Below, piece by piece: positions 26,934 to 37,200 of a DNA stretch of 64,000 nt. Positions within the stretch are counted from its first letter, which is position 1. Each line of letters opens with the position of its first letter. The notes below the pieces were generated by a model, which saw nothing but the letters and a program-made list of their open reading frames with translations, had not been told where the DNA came from and ran no database searches. The stretch lies in the NCBI GenBank assembly GCA_009859145.1, contig VRVR01000038.1, positions 62,001 through 126,000 on the forward strand, written 5' to 3'. The position numbers and the translations under genes are program-made. Source of the stretch: Andalucia godoyi (taxonomy: Eukaryota; Discoba; Jakobea; Jakobida; Andaluciidae).

Positions 26934-28448
26934 ATGGTTTCCGAGATGAAAAATGAGAAGCACCAAGAATCGGCTCAGTTGATCTCCAAAAACAGCGATT
27001 CTAGCACAATACCAAGCACTGTGAGAAGCAGTAGCAGCATCAGCAGTAGCCACAGCAACAATGCGCAAGCGGAAGAGTCGACGTTTATGTTCTCGTTTGT
27101 CTTCTTCATGCTTGGACTGGCTGCAGCATCTCCATTCAAGTCCTTCACAACTGCAGTTGACTTTTTCCAGGTTCGGTTTCCACACTACAAGATGGAATTC
27201 ATCATCTCGTTTGTCTATTCTGCGACATCGGTTCCAACGCTTTTGTTTATGGTGCGCCGTGGGTTCAAGCTTAGCTACGATGTGCGAATCTATGTCTTCC
27301 TCGTGGTTGCATTCTTATCCGTGGCAATGATCCCTGTTATTGATTTCTCAAGGCCTCCCAACTGTCCATTCGCGCTTTCGTCCATGCTTTTCTGTGTGTT
27401 CATCAGCGGAATTGCAGCCGGAGTGTTGTATCCGTCGTTCTTTGGACTGGCCTCGTCATTCCCGCGTACAGCTACCGTGTACATGATGACCGGCCTTGGG
27501 CTTGCAGGTCTGACCATTATCATTGCACGAATAGGGACGAAAGCATCGATGGCCCAGAATGATGACTCAATTCGAACAGCGTCGTATATTTACTTTGCAA
27601 TCTCTGCATTCACGATATTCTGCTCATTATTGTCGTACATTTGGCTGCGGACATCGGAAAGCAGTACCCCATACATCAAGGATCTGACCAACAAGAAGAA
27701 GGCCGTTGCAAAAGAAGAAACAACAAGTCTTTTGGGAACGAACAAACAAGGATCCATCAACAGAGAGCGTGAGCAGCTTGAGGAGCTGCGTTCGGATACC
27801 TTGGCGAACGGAGACTCAGCCGTCGATGCAAAGAGCGGCGTCGCGGTTGCAGTTATGGTTGCGCAGACAGAGGTGGGCAATGTCCCTGTCAATGCGGGGT
27901 CGAACAAGAAATTGGCGTATGGGGACATTCACAAACGAGTGTTTTGGACCGGCTCTGCCCTGTGCTTCAACATGGTCGTCACTTCTTCCTGCTTTCCCGG
28001 ACTCGTCACCGAAATCCCTTCGACGGATCCGCACTTGCAAAAGACAAAGTGGTTCTCGATCTTTTGTGTCACAGCATTTGTGGTTGGCGACTCCATTGGA
28101 CGGTTTTCGCCGTACTTCATCAAGGATATCGGAAAGCGGTTTTCAGATTTGCGCCTATGGATTCTTGTTTCCATCCGCTTGTTATCGATTCCCCTGTTCT
28201 GGATCTGCATCCATCCCCGAGTGATCCAGTCAGATCCACTTGTCTATGTCTTTGTTCTCTACTTTTCTCTCACAAACGGAATTGCGGTGTCGGCGTGCTC
28301 TTCAGCTGTTCCGCTTCGTGTCTCCACGCCAGAAGAACGAAGACTAGCGGGAACATTTGCAAGTTTGTGTCTCAATGGTGGTATTTTCATTGGCTCTGTT
28401 GTCGCAATCGGACTTTTGTATGCCATTTCAGGGGTGCTTCCGTTCTAA
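26934..28448 (+). CDS. Equilibrative nucleoside transporter (ENT/SLC29)-like protein
   Basis: 504 residues from the ATG at 26934 (MVSEMKNEKHQESAQL); the frame upstream has no credible protein. After a 45-residue Ser-rich cytoplasmic N-terminus there are about 11 hydrophobic segments with a large hydrophilic loop (Lys/Glu-rich, about residues 245-320) between TM6 and TM7, the ENT layout. Family-like segments include FVFFMLGLAAASPFKSF in TM1, GVLYPSFFGLASSFP in TM4-5 and WFSIFCVTAFVVGDSIGRF in TM8, where ENTs have an N-DW/GR motif. It should move nucleosides or bases across the plasma or lysosomal membrane. The nucleoside-contacting residues are not all conserved, so the substrate is uncertain. 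Confidence 0.72.
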   Translation: MVSEMKNEKHQESAQLISKNSDSSTIPSTVRSSSSISSSHSNNAQAEESTFMFSFVFFMLGLAAASPFKSFTTAVDFFQVRFPHYKMEFIISFVYSATSVPTLLFMVRRGFKLSYDVRIYVFLVVAFLSVAMIPVIDFSRPPNCPFALSSMLFCVFISGIAAGVLYPSFFGLASSFPRTATVYMMTGLGLAGLTIIIARIGTKASMAQNDDSIRTASYIYFAISAFTIFCSLLSYIWLRTSESSTPYIKDLTNKKKAVAKEETTSLLGTNKQGSINREREQLEELRSDTLANGDSAVDAKSGVAVAVMVAQTEVGNVPVNAGSNKKLAYGDIHKRVFWTGSALCFNMVVTSSCFPGLVTEIPSTDPHLQKTKWFSIFCVTAFVVGDSIGRFSPYFIKDIGKRFSDLRLWILVSIRLLSIPLFWICIHPRVIQSDPLVYVFVLYFSLTNGIAVSACSSAVPLRVSTPEERRLAGTFASLCLNGGIFIGSVVAIGLLYAISGVLPF

Positions 28449-28997
28449 CATCGATCCGTGCCGTCATTTCCGCCGTGGTTGTCGTATTGATGTTGATATT
28501 GATATTTGAGTGCGTTCATCCTAGATCCGACAGCAACTCCGTATGCACTGCACTATTTTATGAACTGAAAATCGAAAATACAGTAAATCTGTGCACGAAG
28601 CAGTCATTGGCGATTTCATCATTTCCCGTTCCTTTGGCGCATCCACAGGGGTCATCGATGTTTGAGACAGATGGATTCTGTCTCTTCGACAGCCCGCGGG
28701 AAGCCGAAGCCAAATAATCGTGGACGAATTCCGCACCGAACATCCGGCAGCGCTGCACTGGACCTCGACCTGCACACCTGTGCCGCAGCGACGGAGACAG
28801 CCAGGCAACAACTGGTGTTCAGCGGCAAAAGCAGCTGCATCGCACCGCACGTAGTCCATGCTGCTGTTGCATTTCGACAGCGCGGTCGACGGCTGTCAAA
28901 CGCATCCATTGCATAGCAGCATAAAATAGCAGTGGAATCGTCTGAAACCGTTTTCCTGACGCAACATTGTTTTCTGTATTGGCATTTTACGCGGGCG
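28449..28997. other. Intergenic, no gene recognised
   Basis: Between two co-oriented plus-strand genes. Short frames on both strands are shadows without conserved features. Confidence 0.45.
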
Positions 28998-29399
28998 ATG
29001 AGCGGAGCGTCTACTTCGCCACCTGCGGATCCGCTGATCATGTATGTGATCATGCGGCAGGATCTGGAGTGGCCGCGAGGCGCGCTGATTTCCCAAGGAT
29101 GCCACGCAGCCACGGCGCTGACGGTCGACCTGATGCGAAGCCCTGGACCGACAGCTGCTGAAAAAGAGGCTGCTGAGGAGTATTTTGCAAACTTGGACTC
29201 AATGCACAAGGTTTGCGTTTCGTCGCCATCAAAAGAGCATCTCGAGCAAATTTCACAGCAGCTCTCAACTGCTGGAGTTCGACACAAGCTCTGGATCGAG
29301 CAGCCGGAAAATATTCCTTCATGCATTGCAACGGCTCCGATGCTCAAGTCGGTCGCAAAGAAGCTGGACTTCCTTCGCAAGCTCAAACTCTTTTCTTGA
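28998..29399 (+). CDS. PTRHD1: PTRHD1-like peptidyl-tRNA hydrolase 2 family protein
   Basis: 133 residues from the ATG at 28998. The order YVIMRQDLEWPRGALISQGCHAA, then LDSMHKVCVSSP, then VRHKLWIEQPENIPSCIATAP and the ending KLDFLRKLKLFS is that of PTRHD1, a divergent member of the PTH2 fold. True PTH2 enzymes free peptidyl-tRNA stalled after translation, but PTRHD1 lacks part of the catalytic set and its activity is disputed. The protein is small, soluble and probably cytosolic. A longer frame from 28932 would need a GTG start and adds nothing conserved. Confidence 0.88.
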   Translation: MSGASTSPPADPLIMYVIMRQDLEWPRGALISQGCHAATALTVDLMRSPGPTAAEKEAAEEYFANLDSMHKVCVSSPSKEHLEQISQQLSTAGVRHKLWIEQPENIPSCIATAPMLKSVAKKLDFLRKLKLFS

Positions 29400-29714
29400 T
29401 CCCGTGAAGACCAGGAGACGTGGATGAATGGGTGTCCTTCGCTGCATTGTGCGGTTCCAGTTATTTTAATTTAGGATGACCCAGAGTGACAGGCGATAAA
29501 ACAACAGCATGCCAAAGTGGGGAAAGATGGGGCAATGAAAGCATATCAAAGGCTGTTTTTTAATATGAAATAGCGTGGGCTCGTTTCATCTGTAAAAATG
29601 GAGGAGGAAAGGGGGGGGGCAAAGTTGGGTAAGAATATTCAAGGGCATAACGTGCACAAAGACGGAGAAAGAGAAAGACTGGCCAGGCAAAGCAAGGCAA
29701 GTCTATGCAAGAGG
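29400..29714. other. Convergent intergenic region
   Basis: 3' flanks of the PTRHD1-like and TTC5-like genes. A nine-G run near 29610 is the only notable feature. Confidence 0.45.
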
Positions 29715-30896
29715 TTATCTCCTGACAGCGGTCCGCGGACGAACTTGTGAAACCGGTTTTCCATCAATGCGCAGCTGCGAAGGCGTAAACAGCTGACTGG
29801 TTTCGTAATGCTGCTCGGATGATTGGTCCACACAGACCTTTTGACGGGCCCATGCTTCTCGAGGAGCATCGAGCAACGATCCGACGCGGACTGCATCTGC
29901 TGACACATTGTACAAGGAAACTACACTCCGGCTCCCGTCCGACACATTTTCGACAATGCACACCAGCGGAGTTGCATCAGATCCCGACACTATCCACACC
30001 ACTTTCCCAACTCCGGAAAACGCACTCCATGAAATTCCGCCACCACCGCCTCCTCTGCCGCCACTCGCACTTGCACTGGATGAGAATGTGGATGCAGACA
30101 GAGACACTGTCTGGATCGCACGAAGCGTCTGTGCAAATCTCGTTTTGCACTCGTCGATCATATCTTTTGCATATTCGATTCCCGATGACTGAAACTGCGC
30201 GATTGCCGCATCGAATCGTTCCAGATAAAAGTAGATTTGTCCGCGATTGTACAACAATTCCGGTGCACTCAGTCCCATTTTCTCGGCTTGTGCATACGCT
30301 CGCAATGCATTTTCAAGCTCCATATGTGCCAACTCACAGGTTCCCAGTACATACCATGCTTCAGCATGACGCGGATTCAGCGCGACTGCGTCCTTCGCAA
30401 GTGAAATGGAGCCCAAAACACGAGCTTTTTGCTGCAGCGCATCTCGCAGCGCAGACTTCCTCTCCGAGCTCCCAATGCTTCTTGCAATTTCCATCCAGCT
30501 TTTCTTTCTTGTCGAACTGTCCGCCGCAGCATTGTTGCTGTTTGGTTCGTTTGGTTCGGGACAAAAGAGGCTCAAAACATGGTCATAGCATTGGACCGCA
30601 ACGTTCTTGTCATTCTTCACAGCCAAGTACGCATTTCCAAGAGCGACGAGAGCATCTGGAAATTGCGGATCAAACTTCACGGCTGCAGAAAGGAATTCGA
30701 GCGACTGCTGTTTTTTCACCGGATCTGGATGCAGAAGAAGCAAGATGCCCCGGAGATACGCGGCCTTTCCCTTCATGTGCGATGGAATAGGAGACGATAA
30801 TAAGGGACACGCGAGAAGTCTGTCGAGATGCGACGCGTCCCCACACGAAGACTCGGAGGCCAACCGAACACTCGCTTCGAATGATGCCCAGTCCAT
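29715..30896 (-). CDS. TTC5-like tetratricopeptide repeat protein with C-terminal OB-like domain
   Basis: 393 residues from the ATG at 30896 (MDWASFEASVRLA). TPR helices run from about residue 40 to 260; clear repeats include FPDALVALGNAYLAVKN, AEAWYVLGTCELAHMELENA and ELLYNRGQIYFYLERF. After a Ser/Gly-rich linker the C-terminus (VGKVVWIVSGSDATPLVCIV...SLYNVSADAVRVGSLLDAPR) is beta-rich and fits the OB-fold that distinguishes TTC5/Strap. Human TTC5 is a p300 cofactor and recognises nascent tubulin chains in tubulin autoregulation. Assignment rests on this TPR plus OB layout. Confidence 0.72.
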   Translation of the reverse strand: MDWASFEASVRLASESSCGDASHLDRLLACPLLSSPIPSHMKGKAAYLRGILLLLHPDPVKKQQSLEFLSAAVKFDPQFPDALVALGNAYLAVKNDKNVAVQCYDHVLSLFCPEPNEPNSNNAAADSSTRKKSWMEIARSIGSSERKSALRDALQQKARVLGSISLAKDAVALNPRHAEAWYVLGTCELAHMELENALRAYAQAEKMGLSAPELLYNRGQIYFYLERFDAAIAQFQSSGIEYAKDMIDECKTRFAQTLRAIQTVSLSASTFSSSASASGGRGGGGGGISWSAFSGVGKVVWIVSGSDATPLVCIVENVSDGSRSVVSLYNVSADAVRVGSLLDAPREAWARQKVCVDQSSEQHYETSQLFTPSQLRIDGKPVSQVRPRTAVRR

Positions 30897-31169
30897 TCCT
30901 CGTTGCGAATGTAATCCTCCCAATTCCCCAAAATGTATAAATAAATAAATTAATTAAACAAACAAATGAATAAATAATTGAATAAAAAGAACAGAAAAAA
31001 CCTAATACAAAAAAGCAAGAAACCAAATCACAAGCAACTTGGGTGGGTGATTTATCGTTGACAGATGTCGATATTTGGAGTATTTGGGCGGGAAAAAAAG
31101 CGGGGGTGCGTTATCACAAGTACGAGCGTTTTACTGTAACGTGTTTGACAGATGATGCGAGAGGTCCAT

Positions 31170-31904
31170 TCATTCTTGCCGGGCGTCGTCTTGGTCGAGA
31201 GGGATGGCATCTCCGGCAGCGGGTGCGGCCTGAGTGATGTGGAACGGGACTCTGTTAAAGTGGAATCGTGAGAGAGCTTCCGGGATCTTTGCAATGTGCG
31301 ATCCGTATCTCTTTGGATTGTCGTACAGATGGAACAACGGGACGGCGAACATTTTGAAGTTGCGGGGGACATGAAACTCAAACGAGGCTGGAAGAGCGCA
31401 AATGTAGAGCTTGCGGACTTCCTTTGGCGATGTGATGTGCGGTGGGCAGTATGGGTACATCAGATTTTCAAAGTTGGGACGGTACCACACGGCCACAAGC
31501 TCGCCAATGGACACTCGTCGGCGAATAGGATCTTCCGCAGCCGCAGTCACAGCCGTAGTCGCCGCATTGGCGAAGCTGGGTGGACCGAGGCGTTTGGTGA
31601 GTTTGCGGTAGAGGCAGTCGTGCTCCGACTCGTCTGGTCTGCATCGACCGCCAGGAAGCTTGAAGAACGTGTTGCCGATCTGCAGCACGAGAACATGCGG
31701 ATGCTGATGCACGTGCACGATAAGCAGCGCTTCCACCGTGCGACGCGCCCCGCGGTTGTAGTATAGCTCCCGATGACGCGCCATCCGCGCAGCCACCGAC
31801 GTGTCCTTCTCGGGCTGCGCATCCTTGTACGAGAACGCATACTGTCGCACATCGTAAATGTCATAGGATGATACGTGCTGCGCAGACGCAGACGCAGAGC
31901 TCAT
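31170..31904 (-). CDS. NUDT21: Cleavage factor Im 25 kDa subunit (CFIm25/NUDT21/CPSF5)
   Basis: 244 residues from the ATG at 31904 (MSSASASAQHVSSYDIYDV). CFIm25 binds UGUA elements and sets poly(A) site choice. The Nudix-like domain carries HPHVLVLQIGNTFFKLPGGR then CRPDESEHDCLYRKLTKRLG, where catalytic glutamates of true Nudix hydrolases are missing, as is usual in CFIm25. The tail motifs FENLMYPYCPPHITSPKEVR, FAVPLFHLYDN and YGSHIAKIPEALSRF are diagnostic. The frame upstream of this ATG is made of CT/CA microsatellite and is not coding. Confidence 0.96.
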   Translation of the reverse strand: MSSASASAQHVSSYDIYDVRQYAFSYKDAQPEKDTSVAARMARHRELYYNRGARRTVEALLIVHVHQHPHVLVLQIGNTFFKLPGGRCRPDESEHDCLYRKLTKRLGPPSFANAATTAVTAAAEDPIRRRVSIGELVAVWYRPNFENLMYPYCPPHITSPKEVRKLYICALPASFEFHVPRNFKMFAVPLFHLYDNPKRYGSHIAKIPEALSRFHFNRVPFHITQAAPAAGDAIPLDQDDARQE

Positions 31905-31930
31905 CGTATCAAATGTGTCGGATTTGATAT

Positions 31931-31935
<5 letters not shown>

Positions 31936-31998
<63 letters not shown>
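31936..31998. repeat. (CT)n(CA)n compound microsatellite in a divergent promoter
   Basis: Lies 32 bp upstream of the CFIm25 ATG, in its presumed 5' UTR or core promoter, between divergent genes CFIm25 and IWR1. Confidence 0.95.
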
Positions 31999-32224
31999 CA
32001 AGGCTCCTCGCATGTCAGGTGCACAGCGACCGACGGATAAAGTGAGCAGCCGCACATGTTCCCATGCTTCGAGACGGGAGCTAGCATCAATTGATGATTG
32101 CAGAGAAAAAGAGATGCTTTCCTGGTGCCTGTTTTTTTTTAACGATCCGATTTCTCCGTGTGTGTGCGACTGTGTGTGTTGTGAAAGAGAGGGAGGGAGA
32201 GCACGAGAATACAAAAAAGGAGTG

Positions 32225-33310
32225 ATGGCGTCAATCGAGGCGAAGGCCGATAGTCGAAAATATGTGAGGATTAAGCGTCGTCGAGATGATGATCCAGAAG
32301 AACTGGTGATGCTTGTCAAGCGGCCGCGTCTGTCGGCTTTGATGTCGTCTGTGAGCCTAGGCGGGGATTCAGAATCGCACAGGAAATCAGCAGTTGGAGG
32401 ACGAGGGATTCTGTTGAAACGAGTGCGAACTGATCTGTGTGATGCGACCGCGTCGTTGATGCTTCCGGAAATGCACATTCACAATGACAGTACCACCTCG
32501 GGTCCCAATGGTAGTTCCAATGCCGATGCGAACGTCCATGGCGTGAAGAGGGGTGAGACCGGTAGCTATGCAAGTAATTTGTCCACCACAAGGAAAATCA
32601 AGGTAGAAGGCTCGTCCTCGTCCGCAGGCTGTGCTCCGTCGGTGCGGGAGACGGATGCAGCAGGGATGCGTGGGAAAGGAACTGTGCAGCTTGACGACAA
32701 AGATCTATTTCGCAATTACATGAGCATGCGACGACAAGCTCGCGAAGAACGGCATTCACAAGTTGTTGCTGCGTCTCAACAACCAATGCAGCAAGAACAA
32801 AAACAAGAGCGAGAGTACCAACGAGAGAGCAGAGGTGAAACGATGCAAGTGGATCAGACAGGCTGGGTCTATGATGTGTATGAAGTATCGGCGATGGCGA
32901 CAGCGATGACAGCAGGAGCACAGCATGACGATGCAGTGCTGGGCAGCGGCGAAAAGATCAAGGTTGTCCACGTGGACAAGCTGCCTTTTGATCTTGGAGT
33001 GGAGTTTCTTCTCGAGGGCGAAGGAGACTCAGAGGATGATGACAATGTCTACGGCGGTGATGACGACGAGCTGAAACAAGCTTCTGATTACGGCTCAACA
33101 GAGGATGAGGGAGACGACGATGAGAGCGACGGCGACGGCGATGGCGACCATGCGCAGCGCGGCGGAAGACGAGGCAGACACTTGTATTCGTCCGATGACG
33201 ACAACGAGTGGGACAAGGACGATGACAGCGACGAGTATGAACGTGATATTGACCCTCGCTTAACCGTCCATGGTGTTGACGACGACGGCGACGAGGAATA
33301 CGGATATTAG
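32225..33310 (+). CDS. IWR1/SLC7A6OS-like RNA polymerase II nuclear import factor
   Basis: 361 residues from the ATG at 32225. The N-terminal motif YVRIKRRRDDDPEELVML...KRPR is the basic, NLS-like IWR1 signature. The middle WVYDVYEV corresponds to the conserved WVYD-YY segment. The C-terminal third is extremely acidic (for example GEGDSEDDDNVYGGDDDEL), matching the Asp/Asn/Glu-rich box of the family. In yeast IWR1 binds assembled Pol II and carries it into the nucleus. Most of the protein between motifs is low complexity, which limits confidence. Confidence 0.68.
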   Translation: MASIEAKADSRKYVRIKRRRDDDPEELVMLVKRPRLSALMSSVSLGGDSESHRKSAVGGRGILLKRVRTDLCDATASLMLPEMHIHNDSTTSGPNGSSNADANVHGVKRGETGSYASNLSTTRKIKVEGSSSSAGCAPSVRETDAAGMRGKGTVQLDDKDLFRNYMSMRRQAREERHSQVVAASQQPMQQEQKQEREYQRESRGETMQVDQTGWVYDVYEVSAMATAMTAGAQHDDAVLGSGEKIKVVHVDKLPFDLGVEFLLEGEGDSEDDDNVYGGDDDELKQASDYGSTEDEGDDDESDGDGDGDHAQRGGRRGRHLYSSDDDNEWDKDDDSDEYERDIDPRLTVHGVDDDGDEEYGY

Positions 33311-33583
33311 AACGCACAATTTTATTTGAATAATATTAATGATCATAGTGATGGTCATCATAGCAGTGGTAGTAAGAGGAAGTATTGTAAAGAATTAGTG
33401 TGATGATTCTCATATGTTCACCTTGTCATAAACCGTGTCTGTCAATGCAGCAGCAGCACCATTGTAACAAGCGAAGAAAACAACAAATTTTGTATGTGAT
33501 TTACCCAATAGCTGCACACAAAATCACAAAATCACAAAACAAAAACAAAAAAGAACTCCTCACTGCAACTCATGAATTCCGAA

Positions 33584-33823
33584 CTAGTGCGATGCAGCAG
33601 TCTTCTGGGTAGCCTTCGGTTGAGTCTTGGCGTCCTTCTTTCCTCCTGGAAGCGCAAATGCGCCGATAACGACTGCCCAAAGACCGAGCGAAGCAAACAC
33701 AATCTGCTCCTGCTTGTGGTTGTCCTGGCAGCGCTGAGCCCAGCGTCCAATTGGTGCAAAAGCAGCTCCAACTGCATTCAAGGCATTCTTTGCAGCATTG
33801 GCGGCGGCAGCAGACGAGCTCAT
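33584..33823 (-). CDS. Small single-pass membrane protein, unknown
   Basis: 79 residues from the ATG at 33823. Ala-rich helical N-terminus, then RWAQRCQDNHKQEQIVFASLGLWAVVIGAFAL, a single hydrophobic helix preceded by charged residues, and a Lys-rich tail. The size and layout resemble accessory subunits of mitochondrial respiratory or ATP synthase complexes, but no family is recognised. ATG context, compact composition and its isolated position between genes argue that it is real. Confidence 0.6.
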   Translation of the reverse strand: MSSSAAAANAAKNALNAVGAAFAPIGRWAQRCQDNHKQEQIVFASLGLWAVVIGAFALPGGKKDAKTQPKATQKTAASH

Positions 33824-34246
33824 TCTTTGACACGGGAAAAAACCAACCTCGATTAGACAACCACTTCACAAACACTCTTCCTGAAACAAATGCATGTATT
33901 TTTAAAAAATTAAACGAACAAGCCGAAGGCTTCTCGGGTTGCCATTGTTGTGTTTGCACTGACAAGCGATACTGACACGCTGACACGCTGCGTCAGCACG
34001 AGTGCGGGAATCGCTGGCAAGTCGCCCGCTGTACTGTCTACGTGCGTTGAACAGCACAGTCGACGAGTCCCGATTTTGGAGGGCACTGCATAAAGTGCAT
34101 CGGTTTCGGACAGTGCTGCCCGGTGCGGGACTGTATTTCGAACAGAGCTGCAGGCCAGGATCGATTATTGTAATGCATTGAGGAAAGGAAAAGGAGGAAG
34201 GGGGATAACCGAAATAAATTAAAGAAAAGAAAGAGGATTCATAATA
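33824..34246. other. Divergent intergenic region with short inverted repeats
   Basis: Contains inverted repeats such as GCTGAC...GTCAGC (about 33979-33996) and GCACT...AGTGC (about 34083-34098). It should hold promoters for the small membrane protein and the SANT protein. No tRNA recognised. Confidence 0.4.
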
Positions 34247-37200
34247 ATGGAGTCAAGAGTCAGGTATCTTGAGCGACTTTTGGACGAAGAGCCGGTCTCT
34301 GACGACTCGGACGATGACAATGAGTACGTTCCGCCCCAGTCCCAGTCTCAATCGCATTCCCATTCCCGTTCTCGTTCTCGTTTCCCGTCTACTTGTTCTA
34401 AAAGCATGCTCCGGAGCACTGCGGCAGCTCCGGCAGCCAAGCGACCGTTTTTAGATCTTTCGCAATCGGCGGCGACTGCATTGCGAAAGACCGGTCCTGT
34501 TGGACGCAGTTCTAGAATTGGCAGTCGTCCCATTGATCGAGTAGACGACCATCACAGTCACGGTGACGGCGACATGGTCGACGAGAATGATGATGACAAC
34601 GACGAAAATGACGAGAACGATGAAGACTATGTAGTGGATTCGGATTCCGATAGTTCCGAGTCTTCAGAAGCTTCTGGCGATTCTACGGGGATTGTGGCTC
34701 TCATTTCGCTGGCCTCATCATCCAACAGCCAAACTGAAAATAACAACAGTGCAGGTGGTGCTGGAGCTGGCGGTCGAGAAGGGCCGGATTCAGGTGATGC
34801 CACAGGCAAAAGGAAGGATCGGAAACGAAAGAGGAGGCACGGCGAGCACCACATCACGCGAGCTGCAAAAGTTGAGATGAAGCTTATACTGCAGGATTCC
34901 GCTCGATCACTGAACGATGTGCTTCATGATTTGGGCGCCGATCAGGATTATGATGTTGGGTTCTGGGACTGGGTCCAGGAAAGGTCAGAAGACCTACCGT
35001 TCCAGCCTATTGCACTCGCGTCAACGATGATGATGTCATCGATGGATGATCCTGTTCCTCCGACGTTTTCTCTCACAGCCGGTCCACCGAGTCATGCTCT
35101 CGTTCCTGCTGATAGCGTAGTCGCTGGTGGAACGTCTTTGAATGTAGATTCGGCGAATAACATTTATTCGGTGTCTCGACCTTCGCTGCAATGGAACCAC
35201 GCCAACGCGAGCGATAACTCTACTTCGGCATCATCATCATCCTCGGCCTTCGTTCCTGGTTCGGTGAACCACATGTCCATGGCATCGTCTCACAGACATC
35301 AACACGGGCAACCGCAGACCCCTGTATCTGGTGGGTTTCAAGGGGAATTTGGTCGCAACGATATGCATTGCACACCGTCGAAAGCCCCAGCAACTCTGCA
35401 AGGCTCTTCTTCGGCAAGATTGCTTGGACAATACGACGTGTTTGAAGCTCTGGTTTTTCGGCAACTGTGTGATCTTGTACAGTTATGCACGCAGTCTGTG
35501 CTCACAAGTAGGCTGTTTTGCAATCGAATCCGTGTTTTGGAAGAAGAAGAACAAACGACACTGCAACACGATTCGCAAATGGACGGAGTGGAAAGGGATG
35601 AAAGCGCAGGCAGAAATGACTCTGAGACCGCACAGTCCGTTGCGACTGACGTCACTTCGCCGTATGTTGATCTCCTGGAAGCATGTCATCAGATTGAAAA
35701 CGAGAGTCTCGAGCTGCTTTCCAAACTTCGAGCTGCGCAAATTGCAGATTTTCGCAAACGCGCTGCTGGCACACGAACTGGCGTGATCCCAACAATGTGG
35801 GCAGTCCCGATTCTTGCGAGCCCGCAGTTGTCTCAGTTGATCTCTGCTGCGTCTCCCGATTCCGGGAAGGCGCTTGAAGAACTTCTTCAGCCGTTTATTC
35901 ATTTTGCGCACGGAACCAATGTTGTACCGCTTGTCCCGGGAGCGGATGGAGTTGGATTTCGCCCCAAGTTCAAGCCGCCCCCCTTCACTGCTCGGCAGTT
36001 GGATGCTGCCATCAAATTGCAGAATCAATCTTTGCTTGTCGCGAAGTCCTCGGCAGAATCGTCTGGTGTGCAGTACACGTTTTCTTCGTATTTTTCTCGA
36101 GGGAAGCCGTCGGAAGTTGAAGATCGACTTCTGGTTCGCGGTCTCATGCGATATGGTCAGCGGTGGGATGTCATCCATGAGAAGCTACTCCCAATTTTCG
36201 AACCTCGGAGAATCGCAGGGAGGTTCAAGGCTCTTGTGAGTGCTCGAAGCAAATCAATGTATAAGCACGACTCGCAGAATCTGGTTAAGCAGTGGAAGTT
36301 GCTCATGCAAGGAACGAAGGGCATCTCCCATGTGGATTTGAAAATACTGGAGGAATGGTCTGTCTCGCTTACTCGCTCGGGTTTGCTACCGTCTGCCTTT
36401 ACTGACGTGGAAAAGGAAAAGGATCTCGAGGCTGAAATCGAGAAGCTCAAATCCGACACGAAGATGCAACTCGAGCTACGGATGATTCTCCGCTGGTTGC
36501 GCGCACAGGAGTCTCGCAAGATTCTCGACTTTGTTTTCCGTCGACACTGCGCAGACATGGAGTATTTTGACGACGAGCTGACCGCTTTGAATACAGAATT
36601 CGATGCTTTTGAAGAGGATGTGATTTTAGAAGATGATTTGCTGGCTACTAGTGGCTTCGATGACAATGAGTACGGACAGGATGCTGCCGATCTTGACGCA
36701 AACGCTGGTTCAGATTCTGAAGGTCGCTTCTCAGGAGGTCTGTCGTTGCGGCCGTCGAGATATATTGCTGCCAATGACGGCGACCAGGACGACGAGAACT
36801 ATGTTCAAGAAGCGGAAGATGACGACTCCGATGATGAACCTCTGGTGGACGCAACCCATCTGGAGGAAGAGAGGCGCGGGCTGTTGGAAGAAGCACAGGC
36901 ACACTTGCAGGACCAACGAATGCAACCTGATTACTATTCTGCTCCTGCAGCAAATGCTGAGGATGATTTCTGGGACGAGGGAGAAATCCTATCCGACACA
37001 ATTGAGGACGACGACTTTCCTCTGAATGATAACGGCCCTCGCGATGTCCCGGCTTCTCGTGAAGATGATTTTGAGCGGGATTCTCGCTCTCCATCCATTA
37101 CCGAGCGTATGCAAACTGCTGAAACTCTGAACACAAATCTTGTTGTCTGGCACTCTGCGCTGCAGAGTCGTCAGTACGAATTTTCCGAGACTGACGATCT

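Noticed and set aside
30900-31169. tRNA or other small RNA gene in the AT-rich gap between TTC5-like and CFIm25
   Set aside because: No cloverleaf, A box or B box could be found by eye here or in the other gaps I examined.
31905-32090. N-terminal extension of CFIm25 with Cys-Val and Glu-Arg repeats
   Set aside because: It is translated CT/CA microsatellite.
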